NCBI RefSeq assembly: GCF_004803715.2
Contig: NZ_CP039383.2
Span: forward strand, 1,178,001 to 1,242,000
Source of the DNA: Luteimonas yindakuii
GTDB lineage: Bacteria; Pseudomonadota; Gammaproteobacteria; Xanthomonadales; Xanthomonadaceae
Reading direction: 5' to 3'
DNA length: 64,000 nucleotides
Shown: positions 55,248 through 64,000 of the stretch, piece by piece
How the letters are laid out: each line of letters starts with the position of its first letter
Position numbering within the stretch: the stretch's first letter is position 1
Notes under the pieces: model-generated
Database searches by the model: none
Seen by the model: only the letters and a program-made list of their open reading frames with translations
Told to the model about the DNA's origin: nothing
Position numbers and translations under genes: made by a program

Positions 55248-56609
55248 TCAGCGTTGCACCAGTTGCAGGATGTCGTTGTAGAACGCCAGCCCCATGAGGC
55301 CGGCCAGCAGCACCAGGCCGACCGTCTGGCCGGCCGCCATCGCACGTTCGCTGACCGGGCTGCCTTTGACCAACTCGATAAGGTAATACAACAGGTGTCC
55401 GCCATCCAGCAGCGGGATCGGCAGCAGGTTGAGGATCGCCAGGCTCAGCGAGAGCAGCGCGAGGATCGTCAGGTACCAGGCAACGCCCTGCTGCGCATAG
55501 GCATTGGTCGCGCGGGCAATGGTGATCGGGCCCGCCACGGTGTTCTCGACAGCAATCCGGCCGGTGAACGCGCGCCCGATCATTCCGACCAGTTGCCCGG
55601 TGAGGTGCGCGGTTTCGCGCAGCGCCGCCGGTACCGCCTCGAGCGGCCCGTAGCGCTGCAACGCGTCCTTCGCTGGCACTTCGGCGCGTGCCGATTCGAT
55701 GCCGAGCGCCCAGAAGTCCCCGCGGGCGGCGTCCTGTACCAGCCGCGGCGTCACCTCGAGCGCCAGCCGATCGCCGTTGCGCTCCACCTCGATCATGGCC
55801 GCGCCACCGCGCTCTCCCAGCGCCTGCACCAGCGGGCCGATCTGGTCGAAGGTGGCGACCGGGCTGCCGTCGACCGCGGTCACGCGGTCGTCTTCTGCCA
55901 GCACACCCCAGGCGGCGGAGTCGGGATGGACCCGGCCGATCACCGGCGGCGCCAGCAGGTGTCGCGGCAGCACTCCGACGGCCGGCAGCAATGCGCGGTC
56001 GTCGAGGTCGGGCGCCAGCTTCGACAGCGCCAGCACGCGTTCACCGGCATTGCCGTTGGCATCGACCACCTGCAGACGGACGTCGGCGCGGTCGAGGGCG
56101 GCCGGCAACAGCGCCATCTGCACTTCGTTCCAGGTCGGCGTGGCGCGCTCGCCGACCGCTTCGATGCGGTCGCCCCGCGCCAGCCCGGCCTCGGCGGCGA
56201 CGCCCTGCGCATGACCGACCACCGGCGCATAGTCCGGCCGGCCGACGACGAACATCGCCCACAGCAGCGCCACGCACAGCAACAGGTTGGCGGCGGGACC
56301 GGCGGCGACGATCGCCATGCGCTGGCCGACCGACTTGCGGTTGAACGCCTGCGAAGCCTCGTCCGCGGCGACCGGGGCTTCGCGCTCGTCCAGCATCTTC
56401 ACGTAACCGCCGAGCGGAATCGCGGCAATCGCGTACTCGGTGCCGTCGCGTCCGCGGCGCATCCACAGCGGGCGACCGAAGCCGATCGAGAAGCGCAGCA
56501 CCTTGACCCCGTTGCGCCGTGCCACCCAGTAGTGGCCGAACTCGTGGAAGGTGACCAGCAGGCCCAGGCTCACGATGAGCCACCAGACCGAACCGAAGAA
56601 ATCGCTCAT
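55248..56609 (-). CDS. rseP: RIP metalloprotease RseP (site-2 protease)
   Basis: RseP cleaves the anti-sigma factor RseA within the membrane and so releases sigma-E in envelope stress. The 453-residue protein has zinc motif HEFGH at residues 22-26, two PDZ-like regions, and the second ligand motif NLLPIPLLDGG near the C terminus. It stands 50 bp downstream of dxr and 55 bp upstream of bamA. Confidence 0.96.
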   Translation of the reverse strand: MSDFFGSVWWLIVSLGLLVTFHEFGHYWVARRNGVKVLRFSIGFGRPLWMRRGRDGTEYAIAAIPLGGYVKMLDEREAPVAADEASQAFNRKSVGQRMAIVAAGPAANLLLCVALLWAMFVVGRPDYAPVVGHAQGVAAEAGLARGDRIEAVGERATPTWNEVQMALLPAALDRADVRLQVVDANGNAGERVLALSKLAPDLDDRALLPAVGVLPRHLLAPPVIGRVHPDSAAWGVLAEDDRVTAVDGSPVATFDQIGPLVQALGERGGAAMIEVERNGDRLALEVTPRLVQDAARGDFWALGIESARAEVPAKDALQRYGPLEAVPAALRETAHLTGQLVGMIGRAFTGRIAVENTVAGPITIARATNAYAQQGVAWYLTILALLSLSLAILNLLPIPLLDGGHLLYYLIELVKGSPVSERAMAAGQTVGLVLLAGLMGLAFYNDILQLVQR

Positions 56610-56659
56610 TGAAGCGGGCTCATTGACGCTGGCTCATGGTGGCGGGGCGCATCGCCGGC

Positions 56660-57838
56660 TCATGCGCGGGCATGGCGCGGCAGGGCCTGGGTGGCATGGT
56701 GGCGTGCCTGCGCGTCCGCCTCGCGTGCGGCCTCCAGCGAAGCGATCTCGGCCGGGGGCAGCGCTGCGAGCGCGGACTCGACGATGGCGGGAATGCTCAG
56801 GAAAGCGATCCGGCCCTGAAGGAAGGCTGAAACCGCGACCTCGTTGGCGGCATTGAGCACCGCCGGCGCCGAACCGCCGGCGTCCAGCGCCTGCCGGGCG
56901 AGGCGCAGGCAGGCGAAGGTGTCCATGTCCGGCTCCTCGAAGTCGAGCCGCCCATGGGCGATGAGGTCCAGCGGTGGCACGCCCGACGGAATGCGGGCCG
57001 GCCAGGCGAAACCGACGGCGAGCGCGGTGCGCATGTCGGGCAGGCCGAGCTGGGCCAGCGTGGAACCGTCGGTGTATTCCACCAGCGCGTGGACCAGGCT
57101 CTGCGGATGCACGACCACGCCGATGCGGTCGTTGCCGAGGCCGAACAGGTGATGGGCCTCGATCACCTCGAGCCCCTTGTTCATCAGCGTCGCGGAATCG
57201 ACCGAGATCTTCGGGCCCATCGACCATTTCGGATGCGCCACCGCCTGTGCCGGGGTGATCGATGCAAGCGAAGCGCGGTCGCGGCCACGGAATGGCCCAC
57301 CGGAGGCAGTCAGCACCAGGCGCTCGACACCAGCGCTGACGCGACCATCGGGCAGGCACTGGAACAGCGCGTTGTGTTCGCTGTCGATCGGCAGGATGCA
57401 GGCGCCGGCCTGGCGTGCGGCCGCCATCACCAGGTCGCCGGCCATCACCAGCGATTCCTTGTTGGCCAGCAGCAGCCGCTTGCCGGCGCGTGCAGCGGCC
57501 AGGGTGGAGTCGAGGCCGGCGGCGCCGACGATCGCCGCGACCACGCTGTCGCAGGCGTCGCCGGCCACCAGCTCACAGAGGGCGTCGTCGCCCGCATGCG
57601 CATGCGTCGAAAGACCGGCCGCGCGCAGGGACTCGCACAGAGCGCCGTACAGGGCTGGGTCGGCGATCACCGCATGGGCCGGACGATGCTGCACGCACAA
57701 CGCGACGAGTGCATCGACGTTGCGGCCGGCCGCCAGCACGCTGGCCGACAACTGTTGCGGATGGCGGGCGATGACGTCGAGCGCGGAGCTGCCGATCGAG
57801 CCGGTCGCGCCCAGGACCGCGACGCGTTGCCGCTTCAT
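56660..57838 (-). CDS. dxr: 1-deoxy-D-xylulose 5-phosphate reductoisomerase
   Basis: Dxr (IspC) makes methylerythritol phosphate, the committed step to isoprenoids. The 392-residue protein begins [20 protein letters not shown] (NADPH site) and carries the [12 protein letters not shown] and [11 protein letters not shown] segments of the catalytic loop. ATG at 57838 is the family start; the longer frame to 57955 overlaps cdsA. It is a typical neighbour of cdsA and rseP. Confidence 0.97.
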   Translation of the reverse strand: MKRQRVAVLGATGSIGSSALDVIARHPQQLSASVLAAGRNVDALVALCVQHRPAHAVIADPALYGALCESLRAAGLSTHAHAGDDALCELVAGDACDSVVAAIVGAAGLDSTLAAARAGKRLLLANKESLVMAGDLVMAAARQAGACILPIDSEHNALFQCLPDGRVSAGVERLVLTASGGPFRGRDRASLASITPAQAVAHPKWSMGPKISVDSATLMNKGLEVIEAHHLFGLGNDRIGVVVHPQSLVHALVEYTDGSTLAQLGLPDMRTALAVGFAWPARIPSGVPPLDLIAHGRLDFEEPDMDTFACLRLARQALDAGGSAPAVLNAANEVAVSAFLQGRIAFLSIPAIVESALAALPPAEIASLEAAREADAQARHHATQALPRHARA

Positions 57839-57875
57839 CGCGTGCCCGGCTGCGCGGACGGTGCGCGTTGCATGG

Positions 57876-58712
57876 TCAGAATCCCAGCCAGATCTGGCCG
57901 ATGGCGAACACCGGCAGTGCGGCGATGACACCGTCGACGCGGTCGAGCAGGCCACCGTGCCCCGGGATCAGGTTGCCGGAATCCTTCATCCCGACCTGGC
58001 GCTTGAGCAGGCTCTCGAACAGGTCGCCAACCACCGAGAACAGCACCGCGATCAGCGCCACCAGCACCACGCCCCACAGCTGCGTGGCGGGGGTGCCGAG
58101 CAGCAACGCGCCGGCCAGTGCCACCACGAGGCCGGCGAGCAGTCCGCCCAGCAGGCCTTCGACTGTCTTGTTGGGGCTGATCCGCGGCGCCAGCTTGCGA
58201 CGCCCGAATTTCCGGCCGGCGAAATAGGCGCCGGAATCGGCGGCCCAGACGATCATCAGCGCCACCAGCAGCCAGCCGGCCCCGGCCGGCTCGCCGGCGT
58301 GGACCAGGCCGAGCGCGGCCCAGGCCGGAATGATCGCCGCGGTGCCCGCGGCCAGCTTGAAGATCCGTGCGCTGCCGGAGCCGGTGCTGCCGAATTCGAA
58401 CTGGCGCAGCCAGATCATCGCCAGCAGCCACCAGACGATGCCGGCCACGCACAGCAGCTTCAGCAGCACCAGCGATCTGCCGGGGTCGTTGGCCGATGCC
58501 CAGACCACCGCGACCATCAGCAGCAGGTTGGCCAGCAGCAGCACGCCGCGTGCGGTGGTGTCCTCCACTTCGGCCAGCCGGTACCACTCCCACAGCGCCC
58601 CGAGGAACAGCACCGCGGCCATCGCGGCCATCCAGGGAGTGGGCAGCAGCAGGACCGCGGCGATCGCCAGGGGCGCCATCACCAGTGCGGCGAGCACGCG
58701 GGTTCGGGTCAT
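57876..58712 (-). CDS. cdsA: Phosphatidate cytidylyltransferase
   Basis: CdsA makes CDP-diacylglycerol, the branch point of phospholipid synthesis and the substrate of PgsA. The 278-residue protein has about seven or eight hydrophobic helices and the C-terminal signature [12 protein letters not shown] and [18 protein letters not shown]. Its ATG overlaps the uppS stop in ATGA (58709-58712), so translation is coupled. Confidence 0.96.
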   Translation of the reverse strand: MTRTRVLAALVMAPLAIAAVLLLPTPWMAAMAAVLFLGALWEWYRLAEVEDTTARGVLLLANLLLMVAVVWASANDPGRSLVLLKLLCVAGIVWWLLAMIWLRQFEFGSTGSGSARIFKLAAGTAAIIPAWAALGLVHAGEPAGAGWLLVALMIVWAADSGAYFAGRKFGRRKLAPRISPNKTVEGLLGGLLAGLVVALAGALLLGTPATQLWGVVLVALIAVLFSVVGDLFESLLKRQVGMKDSGNLIPGHGGLLDRVDGVIAALPVFAIGQIWLGF

Positions 58713-59506
58713 GCGTCGAGGGTGTCCGTGTCGGGTGGGGCGGGTGCGGCGACCTGGGCGCTGGTGAGCCCGAAGCGCCGCTCGCGGGCGGCGTAGTCGG
58801 CCAATGCACGGTCGAGCACGGCCGCATCGAGGTCGGGCCACAGGGTATCGGTGAACCACAGTTCGGTATAGGCCAGCTGCCACAGCAGGAAGTTGCTGAT
58901 GCGCACGTCGCCACCGGTGCGGATGAAGAGATCCGGCGGCGGCAGCTCGGCCAGGGCAACGCGCGTGCCCAGCAGCTGTTCGTCGATGTCTTCGGGGCGC
59001 AGCCGGCCCGCGGCCACGTCTTCGGCGAGCGATCGCGCCGCCGCGGCGATGTCCTGGCGACCGCCGTAACTCACCGCGATGTTGAGCGCGAGGCGTGCGT
59101 GGCGTGCGGTGCGCGATTCGGCCGTGGCCATGCGCGCCTGCAGCGCCGGCGCAAAGCGCGTGCGTTCGCCGATGAAGCGGATGCGGATGCCGCGACGGTC
59201 GAGTTCGTCGATCTCGCGGTCCAGTGCACCCATGAACAGCTTCATCAGCGCGCCGACCTCGTCCTCGGGGCGACCCCAGTTCTCGCTGGAGAACGCGAAC
59301 AGCGTCAGCGCACCGATGCCACGTGCGACGCACCAGTCGATGCAGAGGTTGACCGCGCGCGCACCGGCACGATGGCCGATCGCGCGCGGCCGACGGCGTC
59401 GTGCCGCCCAGCGGCCGTTGCCGTCCATGATGATCGCGAGGTGCCGTGGCACCCCGTCGAGGCGTTCGTCGCCGGTGACGGCCGGATCCTGCGGGTCCGG
59501 GCGCAT
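58709..59506 (-). CDS. uppS: Undecaprenyl diphosphate synthase
   Basis: UppS extends farnesyl diphosphate to the C55 carrier used for peptidoglycan and O-antigen. The protein has the HLAIIMDGNGRWA motif and the SSENWGRPEDEV and LFIRTGGDVRISNFLLWQ segments. ATG at 59506 (265 residues) places the catalytic motif about 22 residues from the start, as in the family; the GTG at 59551 would add 15 residues. No clear ribosome site supports either. Its neighbours are frr upstream and cdsA downstream. Confidence 0.95.
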   Translation of the reverse strand: MRPDPQDPAVTGDERLDGVPRHLAIIMDGNGRWAARRRRPRAIGHRAGARAVNLCIDWCVARGIGALTLFAFSSENWGRPEDEVGALMKLFMGALDREIDELDRRGIRIRFIGERTRFAPALQARMATAESRTARHARLALNIAVSYGGRQDIAAAARSLAEDVAAGRLRPEDIDEQLLGTRVALAELPPPDLFIRTGGDVRISNFLLWQLAYTELWFTDTLWPDLDAAVLDRALADYAARERRFGLTSAQVAAPAPPDTDTLDA

Positions 59507-59571
59507 GGGCGGGGCCCGGGTATCGCCCGGCGCTGGTGTCTGTCCGATCACGACCCGCGACTGACCGGTCC

Positions 59572-60129
59572 TCAGACCGCCATCAGCTCCTGTTCCTTGG
59601 CCTTGACCACGTCGTCGACGTCCTTGATCGCCTTGTCGGTGAGCTTCTGGATGTCGTCCTCGCTGCGGCGCTCGTCGTCTTCCGAGATCAGCTTCTCCTT
59701 GAGGAGTTCCTTGACCTGCTGGTTGGCATCGCGGCGAATGTTGCGGATGGCGACCTTGGCGTCCTCACCCTCGCCGTGCACGACCTTGGACAGCTCGCGA
59801 CGACGCTCCTCGGTGAGCGCCGGCAGGTTCAGGCGGATGGTGGTGCCAGCGGTGTTCGGCGTCAGGCCGAGATCGGAGGCGAGGATCGCCTTCTCGACGG
59901 CCGCGACCATGGGCTTTTCCCACGGCGTGATCGTGAGCGAGCGCGCGTCGCTGACGGACACGCTCGCGACCTGCGACAGCGGCATGTCGGAACCGTAGTA
60001 GTTCACCTTCAGGTGTTCGACCAGGGCGGTCGAAGCGCGGCCCGTGCGGACCTTGACCAGCGTGTGGCGAAGCGCGTCGACGCTCTTGGCCATGCGGGTC
60101 TGGGTGTCTTTCTTGATATCGTCGAGCAT
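59572..60129 (-). CDS. frr: Ribosome recycling factor
   Basis: RRF with EF-G splits the post-termination ribosome. The 185-residue protein matches the family throughout (RTGRASTALVEHLKVNYYG, then RLNLPALTEERRRELSKVV) and has the usual length. pyrH lies 96 bp upstream and uppS follows closely, as in E. coli. Confidence 0.98.
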   Translation of the reverse strand: MLDDIKKDTQTRMAKSVDALRHTLVKVRTGRASTALVEHLKVNYYGSDMPLSQVASVSVSDARSLTITPWEKPMVAAVEKAILASDLGLTPNTAGTTIRLNLPALTEERRRELSKVVHGEGEDAKVAIRNIRRDANQQVKELLKEKLISEDDERRSEDDIQKLTDKAIKDVDDVVKAKEQELMAV

Positions 60130-60225
60130 CGCCGGCTCCAGCTGCGGTCGGGAACCGCGGGATTATACGTGCACCGCGCAGCGCGCCGGGACCCGTGCAC
60201 GGTCCGGCCGCATCCGGTGCACGGA

Positions 60226-60945
60226 TCAGCGGCCGGTGACGAGGGTGCCGATCGCCTCGCCGCGCAGGATGCGCAGCAGCACGCCGGGCTGGCTCATGTC
60301 GAACACGCGCATCGGCAGGCTGCTGTCGCGGGCCAGCGCGAACGCCGCGGTGTCCATCACCTCGAGCCCGCGCGAGATCACTTCGTCGTAGGTGAGCTGC
60401 TCGAAGCGCACGGCATCGGCATGCTTCTTCGGATCCTTGTCGTAGACGCCATCGACCTTGGTCGCCTTCAGCAGCAGGTCGGCGCCGATCTCGATCGCGC
60501 GCAGCGCAGCGCCCGAATCGGTGGTGAAGAACGGGCTGCCGACGCCGGCGGCGAAGATCACCAGCCGGCCCTTCTCGAGGTGGCGGATGGCGCGACGACG
60601 GATGTAGTCCTCGCAGACGTCGTTGATCTTGATCGCGCTCATCACCCGCGCCTTGGCGCCGAGCTTTTCGAGCGCGTCCTGCATGGCCAGCGCGTTGATG
60701 ACGGTGGCCAGCATGCCCATCTGGTCGCCGGTGACGCGGTCCATGCCACTGGCGGCGAGCCCCGCACCGCGGAAGATGTTGCCACCGCCGATGACCAGCG
60801 CGACTTCCGCGCCGGCGTGCTGGGCTTCGATCACCTCGCGCGCGAGACGGCCGATGACCTTGGGATCGATGCCGTAGTCCTCGTCGCCCATCAGGGCCTC
60901 GCCGGACAGTTTGAGCAGGACGCGGCGATAGGCGAGTGTGGACAT
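60226..60945 (-). CDS. pyrH: UMP kinase
   Basis: PyrH phosphorylates UMP to UDP and is allosterically controlled by GTP and UTP. The 239-residue protein has the amino-acid-kinase features [22 protein letters not shown] and the [11 protein letters not shown] loop. ATG at 60945 is the family start; the longer frame overlaps the HDOD gene. E. coli has tsf-pyrH-frr; here the HDOD-GGDEF gene and the repeat region lie between tsf and pyrH. Confidence 0.97.
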   Translation of the reverse strand: MSTLAYRRVLLKLSGEALMGDEDYGIDPKVIGRLAREVIEAQHAGAEVALVIGGGNIFRGAGLAASGMDRVTGDQMGMLATVINALAMQDALEKLGAKARVMSAIKINDVCEDYIRRRAIRHLEKGRLVIFAAGVGSPFFTTDSGAALRAIEIGADLLLKATKVDGVYDKDPKKHADAVRFEQLTYDEVISRGLEVMDTAAFALARDSSLPMRVFDMSQPGVLLRILRGEAIGTLVTGR

Positions 60946-61012
60946 GCGGGTCTCGGGGTGGGTAAACCGGCAGGATTCTAGCCGATCGCCCGGTGACCGC
61001 GACGACGACGCG

Positions 61013-62521
61013 CTATGCCGGATCTGGCGAGTACTCCGCGCGCGCCTGCATCGCCACCTGGTTGCGACCCTCGCGCTTTGCGCCATAGAGCGCTTCGTCG
61101 GCGGCGGCCAGCATGGCGTGCGCATCGACGAAGCGGGCATCCTCGCCATGGGTGGCGAGGCCCGCGGAGAAAGTGATGTGGATGCCCGCCCCATCCACCG
61201 TGGCCAGCGGGCAGGCGGCGATGTCGGCGAGGATGCGCTCGAGGATCTGCTTGCCGCGCTCGGCACCGCAACGGCGCAGCACTACCAGGAATTCCTCGCC
61301 GCCATAGCGGGCGAGCAGGTCGCTGGCGCGGAGCATCCGCATCAGCGCCTGGCTGAACTCGCGCAGCACGGTGTCGCCGACGAGGTGGCCGTAGCGGTCG
61401 TTGACCAGCTTGAAGTCGTCGAGGTCGATGAAGGCGATCGACAGCGGCTCGCGACGGCGTTCGGCTTCCTCGAACGCCTGCTGCAGGACATCCTCGAGCT
61501 GCCGGCGGTTGTAGGCGCCGGTCAGCGGGTCGCGCCGCACCAGGTCGTCGAGCTCGCGCGTGCGTGCCTTCAGGCGCGTCGCTTCCCGCACCGCCAGCTG
61601 CAGGTCCTCGCGCTCGAGCAGGTGGCGGATCATCGCCAGCTCGCGTCCCTGCTGCTCGATCTCGCGCGCGTGTTCCTCGCGATGGATGCGCACGTCGAAC
61701 AAGGCCGACATCTCCGGCGCCAGCGCGGACAGGCGTTCCAGCAGCGTCTCGATATCGAGTGGTTCCACGTCGAGTGCCACGGCCACCTGGTCGAGCTGTT
61801 GGCGGGCGTGGTCGTCGTCAGGGCGGATCCAGACATCGGCCAGCAGGCCGGCCGCCACCACGCAGCCGAGGGTGCGATCGCCGGTCTCGATGGTCTCGCT
61901 GCCACGGATCATCCGCTGCAGGTAGCCCGACAGTCCCCAGCGGCCGGCGAGCCAGGCGCCGACCTCGGTATGGTCGCCGCCAAGGTGGTCGCGCTCGACT
62001 TCCAGCCGCTCCGGGCCCTGCAACGGCACCTGCGGCAGTTCCGCGTACCGTTCGGGCATGGCGTGGAGCAGGGCGAGGATGCCGATGTCCTGCAGCAGGG
62101 CGCCGAGCATCAGTTCCTCGGGGCGTTCGAGCTGCAGCCGCTCCGCCAGCAGGCGGGCCGCCATCGCCGCGAGCGCGCTGCGCTGCCATACGCGTTCGTG
62201 CATGCCGGCCAGCGCGTGGTCGGGCTGCAGCGTGCGGGCGACGACGAATCCCAGCGCCAGGCTCAGCGCGGCGTTGAGCCCGAGCAGCGCGAGCGCCTGC
62301 GAGAGCGTGTCCACGCGCCTGCGGTGTGCACTCGCATACAGCGGCGAATTGGCGATGCGCAGCAGGCGCGCGCTCAGTGCAGGATCAAGCGCGATGGCAT
62401 CGGCGGCCATGGCCAGGTCGGTCGCGGGATCCTCCGCCAGCTCGATCATCCGCAGCGCCACGCCCGGAAGCGTCGGCAGCGTCCGGCAGTGCGAGAGCAG
62501 GGAAACCAGTTCGGGGTGCAT
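61013..62521 (-). CDS. HDOD-GGDEF signalling protein
   Basis: The 502-residue protein has an N-terminal HDOD domain (about 5-205, [21 protein letters not shown]) and a C-terminal diguanylate cyclase domain with active site GGEEF and the I-site RASD five residues before it. HDOD domains are HD-like folds usually lacking catalytic metal sites and act in signalling. No transmembrane segment is seen, so it is probably cytoplasmic. It could read an intracellular cue and make c-di-GMP. The start is followed by a 781-bp non-coding region upstream. pyrH begins 67 bp downstream. Confidence 0.92.
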   Translation of the reverse strand: MHPELVSLLSHCRTLPTLPGVALRMIELAEDPATDLAMAADAIALDPALSARLLRIANSPLYASAHRRRVDTLSQALALLGLNAALSLALGFVVARTLQPDHALAGMHERVWQRSALAAMAARLLAERLQLERPEELMLGALLQDIGILALLHAMPERYAELPQVPLQGPERLEVERDHLGGDHTEVGAWLAGRWGLSGYLQRMIRGSETIETGDRTLGCVVAAGLLADVWIRPDDDHARQQLDQVAVALDVEPLDIETLLERLSALAPEMSALFDVRIHREEHAREIEQQGRELAMIRHLLEREDLQLAVREATRLKARTRELDDLVRRDPLTGAYNRRQLEDVLQQAFEEAERRREPLSIAFIDLDDFKLVNDRYGHLVGDTVLREFSQALMRMLRASDLLARYGGEEFLVVLRRCGAERGKQILERILADIAACPLATVDGAGIHITFSAGLATHGEDARFVDAHAMLAAADEALYGAKREGRNQVAMQARAEYSPDPA

Positions 62522-62784
62522 GGCTGTGGTCGGTATGCGTCGACAGACATATCGGCGCGTTCCGACGAACCTTTAGCGCGCGGGTGATGCGCGTCACGCC
62601 AGTGGAGGGCGGTTGTTCATGCAGGCGAGTGAGCCAGAGCCAACAGGCGTGGGACATTCCGCGCACGCCCGTCAGAAGACGCGTCTGCAGGTGTTTGCTG
62701 CGCACGGCTGCGGCATCACCGGCTCGAGAACGGTAAGCAAATGTGAAGTTTTCCGATCGCGGCAGCTTTCATAGCAGTCCGGGC

Positions 62785-62900
62785 GGCCCGCCGCGGCCCC
62801 AGGGGGATGTCCAGCCGGATATCTCCGCGTCCTGCTACCACATCCGGCCGCCGGCCATCCATGGCCGGCTCTGGACATCCCCCTGCGTCCGCGGCGGGCC
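62785..62900 (-). repeat. Inverted-repeat element, copy A
   Basis: Outer arms at 62785-62814 and 62871-62900 pair over 30 positions with two mismatches, including a perfect 13-bp block (62802-62814 with 62871-62883). The 56-nt loop contains a perfect 9-bp palindrome at 62850-62869 (GCCGGCCAT/ATGGCCGGC, centre CC). The reverse complement of 62824-62870 matches copy B over 47 positions with three differences. Confidence 0.8.
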
Positions 62901-63014
62901 CCGGGCTGTCATCCCGTCTGGGAGAAAGGGCGAAGACCGAAGGGGGCGTCCTGGCAGGCGACGCCGGCTGCGGCCGCGGTTGCTGTCCGTGCCGGAGCCG
63001 GCGGACGTCTGAGT

Positions 63015-63129
63015 CCGTCGCGTGCACCGGGGGGTGTGCGGACAGCCGGCCATGGATGGCCGGCGGCCGGCCGTGGTAGCTGGACGCGGACTTCGGCCGG
63101 GGAAGCACATCCCCCGGTGCGGGCGACGG
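63015..63129 (+). repeat. Inverted-repeat element, copy B
   Basis: Outer arms at 63015-63039 and 63105-63129 pair with a perfect 7-bp outer block and a 16-nt inner block with one G-T pair. The interior has the same palindrome in reverse orientation (63045-63064, centre GG), and 63044-63090 is the 47-nt block shared with copy A. Arm sequences differ from copy A, but each element keeps its own arms complementary, apart from wobble pairs. Confidence 0.8.
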
Positions 63130-63247
63130 GCAGCGCGAAGCCCACCGGAGCCGCTCTGCTCGTCGCCTCCAATGCCGGGATCCAGGGAGCCCGGACGCAG
63201 CGGAGAGCTCTCCACCGCCGGTTTCGGCAAGGGCAAGGTTCGAACAA

Positions 63248-63277
63248 AGAAAAAGCCGCGGAGGTCCGCGGCTTTTT
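63248..63277 (-). terminator. Rho-independent terminator of tsf
   Basis: On the minus strand a 12-bp perfect stem AAAAAGCCGCGG/CCGCGGCTTTTT with a 4-nt loop ends in a T tract (TTTTTC). It lies about 25 bp after the tsf stop codon and is the best terminator in the window. Confidence 0.92.
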
Positions 63278-63302
63278 CCGGTACGGCGCGAAGCGTGACG
63301 CG

Positions 63303-64000
63303 TCAGGCCAGGCCGGCCTGCTTCATCACTTCGGCGGCGTAGTCTTCCACCACCTTCTCGATGCCTTCGCCCACGGCCAGGCGCTGGAAGCCGACGACTT
63401 CGGCGCCGGCGGCCTTGAGCACCTGCTCGACGGTCCTGTCGGTGTCCAGCACGTACGGCTGGCCGGCCAGCGTGACCTCGTTGACGATCTTGGCGATCTT
63501 GCCGCTGATGATCTTCTCGAGGATCTCGGCAGGCTTGGCCTTGTCCTTGTCGGACATCTTCGCCAGTTCGATTTCCTTTTCCTTGGCGACGAAGTCGGCC
63601 GGGACGTCGGCGGCGGTGTTGTACGGCGGGTTCATCGCAGCAACGTGCATTGCCAGGCCGCGGGCCAGCTCGGCATCACCGCCCTTGAGCTCGACCAGCA
63701 CGCCGATGCGGCCGCCGTGCACGTAGGCGGCGGTGTTGTTGCCGCTGTCGACGCGCGCCATGCGACGCACCTGCACGTTCTCGCCGACCTTGGCGATCAG
63801 TGCGGCGCGGGCTTCCTCGACGCTCTCGCCGGACGCGAGCTTCGCGGCCTTGAGGGCTTCGACGTCGGTACCGTCCACGGCCAGCGCGGCAGCGGCCACG
63901 GCTTCGGTGAAGGCAAGGAAGTTCTCGTCCTTGGCCACGAAGTCGGTCTCGGAGTTGACCTCGACCAGCACGGCACGACCGTCCGCCTGCGCGGTGGCCA
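63303..64000 (-). CDS. tsf: Elongation factor Ts, 5' end outside window
   Basis: EF-Ts regenerates EF-Tu-GTP. The frame stays open to the right edge, so the N-terminal UBA and part of the core are missing. Visible residues include [16 protein letters not shown], the HGGRIGVLV core strand and the C-terminal [16 protein letters not shown]. The upstream tsf-rpsB partner lies beyond the window. A strong terminator directly follows. Confidence 0.96.
   Translation of the reverse strand, partial: ATAQADGRAVLVEVNSETDFVAKDENFLAFTEAVAAAALAVDGTDVEALKAAKLASGESVEEARAALIAKVGENVQVRRMARVDSGNNTAAYVHGGRIGVLVELKGGDAELARGLAMHVAAMNPPYNTAADVPADFVAKEKEIELAKMSDKDKAKPAEILEKIISGKIAKIVNEVTLAGQPYVLDTDRTVEQVLKAAGAEVVGFQRLAVGEGIEKVVEDYAAEVMKQAGLA

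Larger units (their letters stand above)
62522..63302. other. 781-bp gene-free region with two inverted-repeat elements
   Basis: No convincing gene is seen here. Short open frames on both strands have no ribosome site and cross the palindromes. The region holds two large hairpin-forming elements (62785-62900 and 63015-63129) in opposite orientation, further GC-rich hairpins between them, an AT-richer patch near 62731-62757 that could be part of a promoter for the HDOD-GGDEF gene, and the tsf terminator at 63248-63277. Confidence 0.8.

Noticed and set aside
53189..55297. 702-codon plus-strand open frame antisense to bamA
   Set aside because: Valine/aspartate-rich shadow with no domain signature.
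62824..63090. Classical REP/GTAG element
   Set aside because: A GTAG tetranucleotide is present near the palindrome, but on the 3' side of the stem rather than 5' as in classical REPs. A variant cannot be ruled out.
62716..63247. Several short open frames around the inverted-repeat elements
   Set aside because: They are read through palindromes, lack ribosome sites and have repeated motifs that mirror the repeats.
62522..63302. CRISPR array
   Set aside because: Only two related units in opposite orientation are present, with no regular spacers and no cas genes in the window.

Overview
The window is a GC-rich (roughly 65-70 %), densely packed piece of a gammaproteobacterial chromosome. Gene content, single genes such as the two-cysteine PrxQ with Xanthomonas-like cysteine spacing, and the protein sequences point to the Xanthomonadaceae/Lysobacteraceae (Luteimonas/Lysobacter-like). 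No sequence search was possible, so genus is an inference. Nearly everything is housekeeping; no phage, insertion sequence, CRISPR array or integrase was seen.

Layout. (1) 1-4359: the end of a thioredoxin/NHL-repeat protein, then uvrC-pgsA-tRNA-Gly-tRNA-Cys-tRNA-Leu, the same order as E. coli uvrC-pgsA-glyW-cysT-leuZ. (2) 4380-18344: a mixed stretch with a nucleotide-sugar dehydrogenase, a membrane-anchored glutamate-synthase-like protein, PIN-PhoH ATPase, prxQ, gcvR divergent from dapA, a BamC-like lipoprotein, a DUF502 membrane protein, a Ser/Thr kinase fused to a sulfatase-modifying-factor-like domain, a hotdog thioesterase, a thioredoxin-TPR chaperone and a diguanylate cyclase. (3) 18437-24498: leuS-lptE-holA-nadD-rsfS-rlmH. 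(4) 24633-36431: a small hydrophilic protein and a SIMPL protein, then maf-rng-yhdP-tldD, darP, pmbA and two DUF4870 membrane proteins. yhdP carries a frameshift in a GC dinucleotide run. (5) 36475-60945, mostly minus strand: ispA-xseB-tilS, accA-dnaE, then rnhB-lpxB-lpxA-fabZ-lpxD-bamA-rseP-dxr-cdsA-uppS-frr-pyrH, the conserved envelope and translation cluster read right to left. It is interrupted by an Old Yellow Enzyme gene and by a three-gene insert (DUF1232 protein, winged-helix/TPR regulator, small unknown protein) between rnhB and dnaE. No skp gene lies between bamA and lpxD. (6) 61013-64000: an HDOD-GGDEF signalling gene, a 781-bp gene-free region with two large inverted-repeat elements, and the 3' part of tsf with its terminator.

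How the genes work together. The minus-strand cluster joins precursor supply (dxr for isoprenoids, uppS for the C55 carrier, cdsA for phospholipid, accA/fabZ for fatty acids), lipid A (lpxD, lpxA, lpxB), outer-membrane assembly (bamA, rseP; lptE and a BamC-like lipoprotein elsewhere) and translation/replication (tsf, pyrH, frr, dnaE). The most unusual features are the paired hairpin elements near 62785-63129, the tRNA promoter inside the pgsA reading frame, the kinase-FGE fusion, and an 11-bp tandem repeat in front of the winged-helix regulator that could be its own operator.
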